Positions 13,011 through 21,621 of a stretch of 64,000 nucleotides of DNA are shown here, one piece after another (the first letter of the stretch is position 1; every line of letters begins with the position of its first letter). The notes below the pieces were generated by a model. That model saw nothing but the letters and a program-made list of their open reading frames with translations, did not search any database and had not been told where the DNA came from. Both the position numbers and the translations under genes were made by a program. The stretch comes from Blumeriella jaapii (Eukaryota > Ascomycota > Leotiomycetes > Helotiales > Drepanopezizaceae): assembly GCA_009599575.1 (NCBI GenBank), contig VWND01000003.1, positions 372,001-436,000 of the forward strand, in the 5' to 3' direction.

Positions 13011-14305
13011 GTTCGCTGTCGTGATCTCTTTCCGGAATCCTCTCGATTGTTTCTCAAGTCCTTCTCCAGCTTCATCTCGCACGTCTCGTTCCTAAGAAAC
13101 AGCTCCCAGAAGATTTACCGCTTACCTAATCCAGCCCCTAGCTCTGCTGTGCACCCGCTAGCCACTAGCGTCTCGGCCCATCCAGTACAAAGAGAAATCT
13201 CGCTCGCCATCTCAAACTCTTTCTTTCTTCTTTTTCCATAATCCACGGCACCCATCCTTATCACCCGAACACCGTCTTTCTCTCCATACAAGTTCGGGTC
13301 ATTGAGAGTGTGTCTAGAGCGAACCTATCCCAGGCTTTTTTCGCTAGCGTTACCCTCACTTCTTTTACTCTACGGGAATCGTTAGATAGCGACTGTTGAC
13401 ATTTCCCTCTCTCTGTCCATCTTGCGCCGCTTCGGGACTCGGGAGGATGCATGCATGCTTGCATGTGTGGATGGGGTTGGGAGGTGCGGTGCGGTGGGCA
13501 TGTACTTACGTGGAGGAGTGATACCAGAGCGTGCTAGTACTCATCTGTAAGGTGGTATGGCGATGGAGAAGATGCACGTTGGGAATGATTTTACGATGAG
13601 AATCCCAAGCCATCAACGCTAGAATGGTCGATGTCATAGATAAGAAATCGTTAATGTCCTCCTGCTTAAGGTTAATGAATGTTCAAATTTTCCGGGCACA
13701 ACTATGCCCTTTTGTGACGGCAATGAATCCTACGGGAAATGTGACGTTCTGTTACATAGCGACGGTGACATTCCCCGGCCCTTGCCTGCCCTTTTTGTAT
13801 TCCCACTCATCGTACAGGTATTGAGGGTGTGAATTGTGGTTGTGGTTGTGAAGACGAGAGGTGTGAAGACGAGAGGTAGTAGTCAGGCTCATGAGGTGAT
13901 ATGGTGCTGATGCCGGGTGGCAATTTCACGATAAGAACTTCATCACCTTCGTCACGCTGGCTGGCAAGTGAAAAGATTCCTCCATACGTAGCTCGAGCCG
14001 TGTGCATAGCACTCGTATTTTCATAATCACCTTTGCCTCACATGAGATTCCACGAAAGCCCTGAAAATTTGTAGCAAATATATGTCACGCAGCTATGTCT
14101 TTAACGCCATCTATGTATCAAGCCATGCAAAAGCACTCGCTATCACGGCTCCACAATGACCGTTGAACGCCAGCAGAAACCACACGATAGAAGACTCCTC
14201 CATGTACCGCACGCAAGCCAAACACCGAGTCTCCTGTTCCGGGTATCTATTTTATTGCGCCTTGCCTGAAAACCAATCCGTTTCGTCGTGATTACGTATT
14301 GACGT
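13011..14305. other. Intergenic spacer
   Basis: Holds the upstream region of the mL46 gene and the downstream region of the RING-PHD gene, plus a short GCATGCAT-type palindromic run near 13448-13465. No coding or RNA feature can be supported. Confidence 0.5.
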
Positions 14306-16430
14306 TTATGCCGCCAGCATTTTCACCGCGTTGGCGACCTCTGTCGTAGCAATCTTCCCTAGTTCGTTACCAGATTCGTCATGGAGTTTCTGCTCGGCAG
14401 CTATTTCGTACAGCTTTCGCGATATATCACGATTGATTGCTGCGTATTGTTCCTTCGTAAGCTCGGCAGCTTTCCAGTGGGGTGCAAGTGCGTGTTTAAC
14501 AATCTTGTTGATGCCCTCCTTAGCCTCGATAGTCATCGCAGCACGAGTCGGCGAGGCATCTCCAGAGCGTGGTAGTCGTACAGTGCGGTGTCTAGGGCGA
14601 GGCTGGCGCAGCTCCGGGGTGTTTTCTGTTTTGTTCTCTGGGGGCGAACGATTCGGCAAGTAATTTGCTGGAGGGTATATCGGTTCGACCCTCGACGTCA
14701 AGGGAACGGGTGGTGACCTCGACCGGCTGCTCAAGTGAGGTGGCGGAGTGATAGACATGGCCCGAGGCGAGTGGTAAGGTGATGACGATGCAGGCGAAGC
14801 TGCAGGAGAGGAGTAGTCGAGTGTCGGACTGGTGACCCTGTTGGGGGCCGAAGCAATTGTCGAGGAAACAGTCGATCGTTCATCATCGGAGGCGTGATTC
14901 ATTTCAACCTCTCGGAGTAGCGACGACAGAAAAGATGGCTGGCCATGGGCATCGTTCAAAATGCGAGCTGTAGGAGATCCTTGGCGCATGCTATTTGATT
15001 GGCGACTCGAGCTGGAAATAGAAGGCGATGCTGAAGATTCTGGTCGGTCCAGTGTCCTTCTAGTCCGAGGTCGCTTCAACTTGCGCTCCGGTTCTGCTGG
15101 TGCTGATGGTCCGGCAATAGGGGAAGCAGTGATCGACCTAGATTTACGCTTTCGCCGGGCTGGTGTAGCAGTATCGATTTCCTTGGCTTCTCAAACGCAC
15201 CCCAAGCCCTAGTCTCCTCAATCGATTCGACGGGAGTCTGTGGTCTATCCTGCAGTCTGGCAGGGGCAGCGAGGCGGAATATGTCTCTTGCTCCTTGGCG
15301 GCCTGCAATCCTCAGTCTTTGTTGGTACTGGTTGATTTCCCTCCTCTCCATAGTAGTACGACGTTGGGTTTCTCGGTAAGTTGTCAATGCTTGATCGTCG
15401 TCGTCTGAGAAATCTAGGTCTAAGCCGGCAACATCGTGGATTCTGCTGCTCAAAATGCTCCAGGCCCCAAACCAGTGGTCATTTCTCACTCGCTGGCGGG
15501 TGCGACGCATGCTAGCTTGAGTTCGAGGAGCAATTCTTCCTGCAAAGACTGCAGCAGTGAGAGGCTGGGAAGCGATGCTTTCGTATGCACCTCGATCTGC
15601 ACATTCCATGCAAAACCAATGCCCAGTGGGAACTCGGTCGAGGCCAGTACAGTGTGTGTGGTATGGTGCGTCGCAGGAGTCGCACAGAAGCAGCACCTAG
15701 GGTTATCAAGTCAGTAAAGATGACACAGCATTGCTAGTTTTCCGAGGACCGGTTGCCGAGCATGTACTCGGGGCCCGTATCAATAACGGGTTGAAAGATG
15801 TAGACATGGATCCATACCTCTTCTTGATCTGCTGTTCCGCATATCGGGCAGGGCCGAGTATCTTCATCATCCTCCTCATTCTCGTCCACCCACGCATTCA
15901 AGTCGAACTCGGCGACTTGTTTCTTATCCTCGACCTCGTAATTCGACAGAACAGTACCTGCAGGGATTCAGTTAGCACTTAGTCAGTTGATCTTGCTTAT
16001 CGCAGCCCCTCCTAGCTGACGACTGCTCGCACAATCCGGCTCGGACAGAGAGCTTCCGAGTGAACAACAAGACGTGGACGTTCCCTCGAGACCGAAAGAT
16101 TTCGCAGCGTGTGCGATAGCGTAGCGAAAGATTCTAGAGCGTGGGGAAGGACATACCTCCGACCCTGTCCAACACCTCAATCAGATTGAAGGATTGTCGA
16201 CAAATAGGGCAGCTGTTTGCCTGCTGCGACCATTCCCGCAAACATTCGTCGTGGAGGACGTGATTGCAGGGTTTGATGAGGGCAATCGCGAGGTTGTTTG
16301 GGGTTGTGCTGGGGTGTTGTGGTGATGCGGTCGGTGCCGCCACCGCGCCCGCATCTCGAAGATCATGGTGGAGGGCTGGGTCGGGCACAGCGTCCAAGTC
16401 CTCCAGACAAACAATGCACTGGTCAGCCAT
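14306..16430 (-). CDS. RING-H2 plus PHD finger protein, with an apparent frameshift
   Basis: Probable nuclear ubiquitin ligase or chromatin/transcription regulator. Exons: 16430-16157, 15957-15818 and 15696-14306. The start is MADQCIVC, just before the first zinc ligands. RING-H2 ligands are C5, C8, C55, H57, H60, C63, C74 and C77; a long low-complexity insert separates C8 from C55. An acidic linker leads to a PHD finger at about 128-178 (CPIC, CDSC, HTHC, CMEC pairs) that spans the second intron. The middle has a conserved AWGAFEK motif, and the tail carries basic KRPRTRR and Ser/Pro-rich stretches. The C-terminal helix-rich end (INKIVKHALAPHWKAAELTK) resembles CTD-binding SRI-like ends of PHRF1/SCAF proteins; that is an inference. 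The frame changes near 15180-15195: one missing base would give FEKAKEID in frame. A 41-nt GTGCGT...CCAG intron is the less likely alternative. Confidence 0.78.
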
Positions 16431-18119
16431 GAAGGCGGCGAGTTTGGTTGAGATGGGTGTTGGTGGGCGAGAGGGACATGAAAAAGATTGAGAGCGGGGG
16501 AGGTGAAGGAGTATCACGACTGAGGGCTCTGAGATTTTTCGGATTGGGGCTTGGGCGACTTTGAAAGAGAGATGGAGTGAGGTCGAGAGCTGGTGCAGGT
16601 GCAGGTGCTGAAGCGGGACCTAAGTAGGATTAGCGCGGCTCGGTTAGAGTTGGCGTCCGAAGCGGGCCCGGGGCCAATCACGCGCCGCAGAATGGCTGGT
16701 GGAGCGGGACAACACCGACACCGACGCTTGACCTGGGGGGGGGTGGCGGGTGTCCCCTGGCTGGGATGAAGCGTGCGCGCACGGCGCAGAGCAGGCGGTG
16801 AATGCTCGGAAGGATGGGGAGTGAGTGAGTAGTGGGTGAGTAGTGGGTAGTGGGTGAGTAGTGAGTGAGTGAAAGGTAATGCCGCAGCACCGCACAGGAC
16901 ATACCGTACAGTATGTACCGTACGGTACACACATACATACGCAGGTGGCTATGAACGGGGGGAGACTAGGCCGAGGCCTCGTACGTACCTTGCTAGCAGG
17001 TACGGTGGTTGGTCCAACGTGGCACAGGGCCGTGACCGAGATGTCCCTGGTGTCGGCGACGGGCGTGCTGATGCGGAGACGGTTGTCGCGGTTGTCAAGG
17101 TGTTGAGGCACAGTACAGTCGGTATGTATGTAGATACGGTACTGTATGGAGATGGCTGCATGGCAACTTGGCTAGATCAAGATGGGCCGTTCGAACTTGG
17201 GGGTAACGTGCACCCTGCGTATGACCAACCGGGAAGGCAGAGAAACGAACTCGGATTGGCCGACGTTCGCTTCGACGCCCAAACTGTGAATCGTAAGGTG
17301 CCTACGAAAGCTTGTGTGACGAGACGAGGAAACGCGTGTGAAGAATGGGGTGGGCAATACTTCCAGAGACTTGTTTCAGGTCGAGCGAACCCTTTTGGCC
17401 CTGCCGACACTCATCGTCGGCGCCTCTGAGAAGAAGCAGAGTCAGAAGAGGATGTCAACTAGGAGCAGCGTGAGTCACAGGAACATCTCAGAACTGGGAC
17501 GATGTACTCAACAGCGGATCCATTCTCTCGGAGATGGATGCATGATGAGGCAGGAGGCATCAGGAGACAACGATTCTGGCGGCCTACGATGGGCAAATGC
17601 CTGGTACGCGACATCGATGTGGTCGAGGCATACCAGCCCTATTGGGCAAAGAGATTCGGTATCGCAGGCTTGGTTGTGGCCGTGCTCTTCGAAGCAAGAA
17701 CTTCTGACTCAGTACTGCTTCTATCATACGTTCGTTCCCTATTCTTTTCTCGACACACGGACTAAAGTAAAGGAGTAAGAGAACCGGTTGGTACGAAGAT
17801 ACCGGGCTACCGGGCTACCGGATAGAATCTGTTGATGGGCCTCGAGCCGGAGGATTGCCTGTCATCTGTAATCCTGTTGGGTAGGGTCAACATACAGTTC
17901 CCAGTCAACATCTGCGTCCTCTCTCAGAATTCACAAGTGGTATCCATGAAGCGAGCGATCGCGAGTGAGGCACGTAGGCATGGGACGAGTCGTAATCTTG
18001 GATTGCTTTATTCAGTGCTCCTTTTGCGGAAGCAACTTCGAAATTCGTACCCGTCGTGGAGTGCGATCCCAGACACCAGCAAATGCCACCCGAAACGAAA
18101 TACACCTTCCCCAATCTCT
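16431..18119. other. Intergenic spacer with GAGTGAGTAGTGGG-type and GTAC-rich repeats
   Basis: Contains the promoter side of the RING-PHD gene and the 3' side of the eL43 gene. A degenerate GTGAGTAGTGGGTGAGT tandem lies at about 16815-16875 and GTAC palindromes at about 16908-16950. Open frames at 16869-17429 and 17338-17778 look random. No gene is supported. Confidence 0.5.
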
Positions 18120-18661
18120 CTAAACCTCAGCAATCTCCCTCAATCGTCGAAGTGTCGATCTCATGGCGGCGGCGGCGGGTGTCCTGCAGTAACTGTCAAT
18201 CCAGTCCTTCCTCGCATCATGTCAAGTCCAGCAGTATCTCATCGGGGTGCATTCTCAGTCTGGGTTCACGTACGCCACCGTGTAGGCTCCTCCAGCAACA
18301 GTCTTGTCGCACGACTTGCAGTTCCAGATTCCGACGGAATGTCTCTTGACGGTGGTCTTTCCGCAGAATGTGCAGACGTATTTGGCGTGTTGGGTGATTT
18401 CCATCTTCTTGACTTGCTTTCGGAGGGAAGCACCGTATCTGTAGGGCGAAGGAAATCCCAGTCAGCGCTCTGCTTGCATGTCTCCTTCCCCTGGATGCGC
18501 GCGGCGATGAAATGGATGGCTCGTCGATTGGCAAATTTTCGAATCGGAGCTTCGTGCTCTGAATTGGCGCGCATCGAGGACTCTGCTTCGCGGAACGGAT
18601 CGAAGACATACCTTGTACCGTATTTTCCGGTAACACCGACCTTCTTGGTTCTCTTCGTCAT
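18120..18661 (-). CDS. RPL43: 60S ribosomal protein eL43 (L37A/L43)
   Basis: Small zinc-binding protein of the cytosolic large ribosomal subunit. Three exons, 18661-18612, 18438-18274 and 18183-18120, give exactly 92 residues, the usual family length. The sequence starts [20 protein letters not shown]. The zinc ligands are C39, C42, C57 and C60 (CTFC ... CKSC). It ends with the conserved [18 protein letters not shown]. The introns have GTATGT and GTACGT donors. The exon phases fit only with the acceptor after TTACTGCAG for exon 3. The start lies 300 nt from the start of the divergent oxidoreductase gene. There is nothing odd in the coding sequence. Confidence 0.97.
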
Positions 18662-18961
18662 CTTGGCTGAGTTGCAGTGATGAGCGTTGTCTGGGGATGT
18701 CGTTGATGGTCGGATTTCTCGCGTTGATTTTCTAAATGCCCAGTGTGGTGGGTAGCGAGCTTTAGCGTGAGCCGGGATGGGTTGCACGTGACTCTCGGGC
18801 AAAATATCTTGGCGCTCAAGATCCAATACAGTACTCTATATGTCTCTACATCTTTTCGCATTTGGGCCAAATTGCCTCCGTTGGGTGAATACCTCCCTTG
18901 TCGGTTCTTAAAGGCAAAAATCTGCTATCAAGTAAAATTCCGTCCTCTTTCTCGCGCCACC
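18662..18961. promoter_or_regulatory. Shared divergent promoter region of eL43 and the oxidoreductase
   Basis: The two start codons face away from each other with only 300 nt between them, so this stretch must hold the promoters and 5' leaders of both genes. Pyrimidine-rich runs occur near the oxidoreductase start (CCTCTTTCTCGCGCCACC before the ATG). I cannot identify specific factor sites with confidence. Confidence 0.7.
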
Positions 18962-20392
18962 ATGTCAAATCGCCAGTATGATATTGTTGTCTTTGGTGCT
19001 ACAGGCTACACGGGAAAACTCACAGCCGCGCATATCACCACAAGCCTGCCTACAGATCTGAAATGGGCGATTGCTGGAAGATCTGTCAGTAAGCTTGAAG
19101 CCGTGGCCGCACAATGCAAGGCTCTGAATCCCGACAGGACACAACCAGGTAAGCACTAACCGGCTCTTGTCCTTTTCGACTGTCGTTGTTTACATTGATA
19201 CACTACACACCATACACCCAAAAGACTCCAACTAACATCTCGTACCTAGACATCGAGATTTGCAACCTCAACGACTCCGAGTTGGATGCTTTGGCCAAGA
19301 AAACCCAGGTCTTCATTGCGGCGGTTGGTCCTTATGGGACGTACGGCGAGCATGCCTTCAAAGCCTGTGCCGAGAATGGTACCCATTACCTAGATATCAC
19401 GGGCGAAGTCCCCTTCGTCAAGGCCATGATCAAGAAGTATGAGTCCACTGCAAAGAAGAATGGCTGCATCATGATCCCGCAGATCGGCATCGACAGCGCG
19501 CCTCCCGACCTCATCACCTGGACACTGGTCGACATGATTCGGAAGAGGTTCTTCGCGCCCACGGGAGAAGTCGTGGTGTCTGTCTACGAAATGAAGCAAG
19601 TCCAGTCCACCTGTACTTCCTGCTGCTACTCAATTAACAGCTTTGCAGTGCCGCACCATCAGGTGGGACTTTAAATTCGGTCTTTTCCATACTCGACACC
19701 TACACACTCAAGGAAGTAGCCGCAGCCCACGCCCGTGGCGGCATCTCCCCCATCCCCGTCCCAAAGGGCACTCCCAAGTCCCTCCTCACTAAGATCCTTG
19801 GTATCCGCTCCGTTCGCGACCTCGGGATTCTGACCGACCACTGGGGCGCCGTCTCCGACGTGCCGATCGTGTACCGGAGCTGGGCTCTACTAGGAGGCGC
19901 CTCGAACTACGGTCCGAAGTTCGAATTCTCGGAGCACCTGAAATCGCGCAACTATTTGACTGCCATTGCCTTTCATTTCAGTCTCTTGATCGGCACGCTG
20001 CTGCTTGCGATCCCGCTATTCCGGACGCTCGCGAGGAAGTGCGTGTACCAGCCTGGCGAGGGCCCGACGGAGGAGCAGTACAAGAATGATCGGGTGGAGT
20101 ATCGCGGGATCGCCATCCCCGATACCGAGACAGCGACGCCGGTCAGAGCGTACTGTCGGGCGAAGTTTGAGGGCTCGCTCTATGCGTGTAAGCTTGTCTT
20201 GTTCCGCGTGACGAGCTGGGCTAATCGTACCCAGTTACCGGTGTCTCGGTGGCGGAGGCCGCCATCTCGATTCTGCGCGATGGACATGATCTTCCTGGCG
20301 GCGTTTACACGCCTGCATGTCTGGGACAGAAGTTTATCGATCGGCTTGAGGGGGCTGGCTTCGCGTTTGAGAGGAGGTTTTTCGAGAATTAG
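18962..20392 (+). CDS. Saccharopine-dehydrogenase-like oxidoreductase (trans-acting enoyl reductase type)
   Basis: NAD(P)-binding protein of the saccharopine-dehydrogenase-like family; the substrate is unknown. Exons: 18962-19148, 19250-19595, 19649-20187 and 20235-20392, for 409 residues. The start is MSNRQYDIVVFGATGYTGK, with the Rossmann glycine motif GATGYTG at 12-18, and AGRS follows in the expected second beta-alpha unit. Further family marks are VGPYGTYGEHAFKACAENGTHYLDITGE, seen here as adjacent blocks, and IGIDSAPPDL. A hydrophobic segment (FHFSLLIGTLLLAIPLF) lies in the C-terminal half and suggests membrane association. The second intron (19596-19648) starts with GCAAGT, not GT, and ends TTTGCAG: a GC-AG intron. 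All phases close only with this junction. The end FAFERRFFEN follows a GGVYTPACLG motif typical of the family. Confidence 0.9.
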
Positions 20393-21463
20393 GGCTGGTT
20401 TGAGCTGATGCCTATCCGTCGTCTTTAACATGTTCTATGCACCCCATCGTTTCTATAAACCAGAAGTCTCGATTAGGGCTCACACCTGAATCACAACATT
20501 CCTTCTGCACCACGGGCGTGTAGTAAGGCTGCAAGAATACCTTCAAATATGATCAAAATCTGGGTCCCGAACCGCTTCCCATCTCATTGACAACGGACCC
20601 ATAACTCACATGCAAGAAATTCCTCACTAGTCTATCTCTGCAAAATTGCTTTTCCCCTATGGGATCAATTATGGCCTCACGAACGGAGGGATCCGACGCT
20701 CTTATGTAGGTAGCTGATGTAATTCTCGCCAACACAACGTCGATCCCACATTTTATTATTCGCGTCGAACAAGCATTCGAAAGTAAAGTCAACCATGGGC
20801 CCATGGAACAGCCCAACTCCGCAGTTTTACAATACAGCCTGAGGATGCGGTGAACAACCGGTCGTACAAGTTGTCGACTTGGAGTTACTGTACGCGTGCA
20901 GATGACCAGATCCTCGCACGATCAGCAAACAGCCATCCTACCACATCACACCCGTCTCCTGGGGGGGGGGGGGAACCAACGGCCGCACGCAGCCCCTCCT
21001 CCTTTCCACCGAGATCTCGCAAGCAATGGATACTGGATCTTCACTCGCAGCATGCAAAGTTGCAGAAGCGATCGTGATCTTGAGCTTGCGTTGTGGAGGA
21101 AAGATTCATGCGTGGGCCTTGAATCGGTCTTGAGTTTGAAGCAGCGTGGATTGGCGACGAGCCGAAAGGGGAGTGCTTGGTCTGGTTCTCCGCCGGATAG
21201 CTAGGGCTTTCGACATGCCAGTACTGTCGAGACACATTCTCTCCAAATCTAATGTGTATATATTTCTCTCGATCCAACATTTTCCCCAACCAAGAGTTTT
21301 GGTGGTAAATAGTACAGAGAAGTACAGTACAGTACAGCATGTATTGTACAGTACAGTACGTGGCTGGCTCGCTTGTGACCCCGCACCGCGGTCTGACCTG
21401 CATTTTTCTCGCTGGGTATTATAACCACGGTCCACCTTCTTGACCAACACATCTTTAAGAAGA
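20393..21463. other. Intergenic spacer upstream of the tRNA gene
   Basis: Contains a 12-base poly-G run at about 20960-20971 and GTACAGTAC repeats at 21321-21360. No coding feature is seen. Confidence 0.5.
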
Positions 21464-21470
21464 CCCTCGG

Positions 21471-21482
21471 TCGTCTAGTTGG
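21471..21482 (+). promoter_or_regulatory. Pol III A box in tRNA-Tyr
   Basis: TCGTCTAGTTGG fits the internal A-box pattern TRGYNNARNNGG loosely and sits at the expected D-arm position. It is inferred from position and sequence only. Confidence 0.6.
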
Positions 21483-21502
21483 TTTATGGCGTCGGACTGT
21501 AA

Positions 21503-21514
21503 TTGTTCAGTAGC
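21503..21514 (+). other. Canonical 12-nt tRNA intron
   Basis: TTGTTCAGTAGC lies between base 37 (A21502) and base 38 (A21515) of tRNA-Tyr, the usual place for fungal nuclear tRNA introns cut by the tRNA splicing endonuclease. Removal leaves a seven-base anticodon loop closed by a five-pair stem. Confidence 0.8.
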
Positions 21515-21529
21515 ATCCGAATGTCGCGT

Positions 21530-21583
21530 GTACGTGCACCAGCTCATCATAATCTCCTCAGACAGCTGCTAACAGCTGTACAG
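21530..21583 (+). other. 54-nt spliceosomal-type intron inside the T stem of tRNA-Tyr
   Basis: The segment begins GTACGT, contains GCTAAC (21568-21573) with the branch A 11 nt before the end, and finishes ACAG. Its length and signals match the protein-gene introns in this window, such as the GTACGT introns of the eL43, ABC transporter and NiCoT genes. It splits the T stem between the fourth and fifth pairs, and its removal restores all five pairs. The branch site sits in the loop of a 7-bp hairpin (ACAGCTG at 21562-21568 with CAGCTGT at 21573-21579). The two intron ends can pair over five bases (TGTAC with GTACA). Confidence 0.75.
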
Positions 21584-21592
21584 GTTCGACTC
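21582..21592 (+). promoter_or_regulatory. Pol III B box, partly supplied by the intron's last bases
   Basis: AGGTTCGACTC matches the B-box core GGTTCGANTCC well. The first AG comes from the 3' end of the 54-nt insertion; without the insertion the same position would read TGTTCGACTC. Confidence 0.6.
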
Positions 21593-21611
21593 ACGCCTGA
21601 GGGAAATCCAA

Positions 21612-21621
21612 TTTTTTTTTT
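21612..21621 (+). terminator. Pol III oligo-T terminator of tRNA-Tyr
   Basis: Ten consecutive Ts begin seven bases after the discriminator base, as expected for RNA polymerase III termination. Confidence 0.85.

Larger units (their letters stand above)
21464..21604 (+). tRNA. tRNA-Tyr (anticodon GTA) with two introns, one of them of spliceosomal type in the T arm
   Basis: The acceptor stem is CCCTCGG (21464-21470) with CTGAGGG (21597-21603) and discriminator A at 21604; C1-G72 is the eukaryotic tRNA-Tyr identity pair. The D arm begins GTCTAGTTGG. The anticodon stem TCGGA/TCCGA (21492-21496, 21515-21520 region) pairs fully and presents CTGTAA, so the anticodon is GTA at 21499-21501. A 12-nt intron at 21503-21514 sits at the standard position after base 37. 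The T arm as written does not pair. If 21530-21583 is removed, GCGTG-TTCGACT-CACGC forms a perfect stem-loop. The mature molecule would be 75 nt without CCA. A run of ten Ts follows at 21612. Either this is a working gene needing two different splicing systems or a gene disrupted by an intron-like insertion; the intact remaining stems favour recent or active function. Confidence 0.85.

Noticed and set aside
16869..17429. A 186-codon frame
   Set aside because: Begins in GTAC repeats; no domain.
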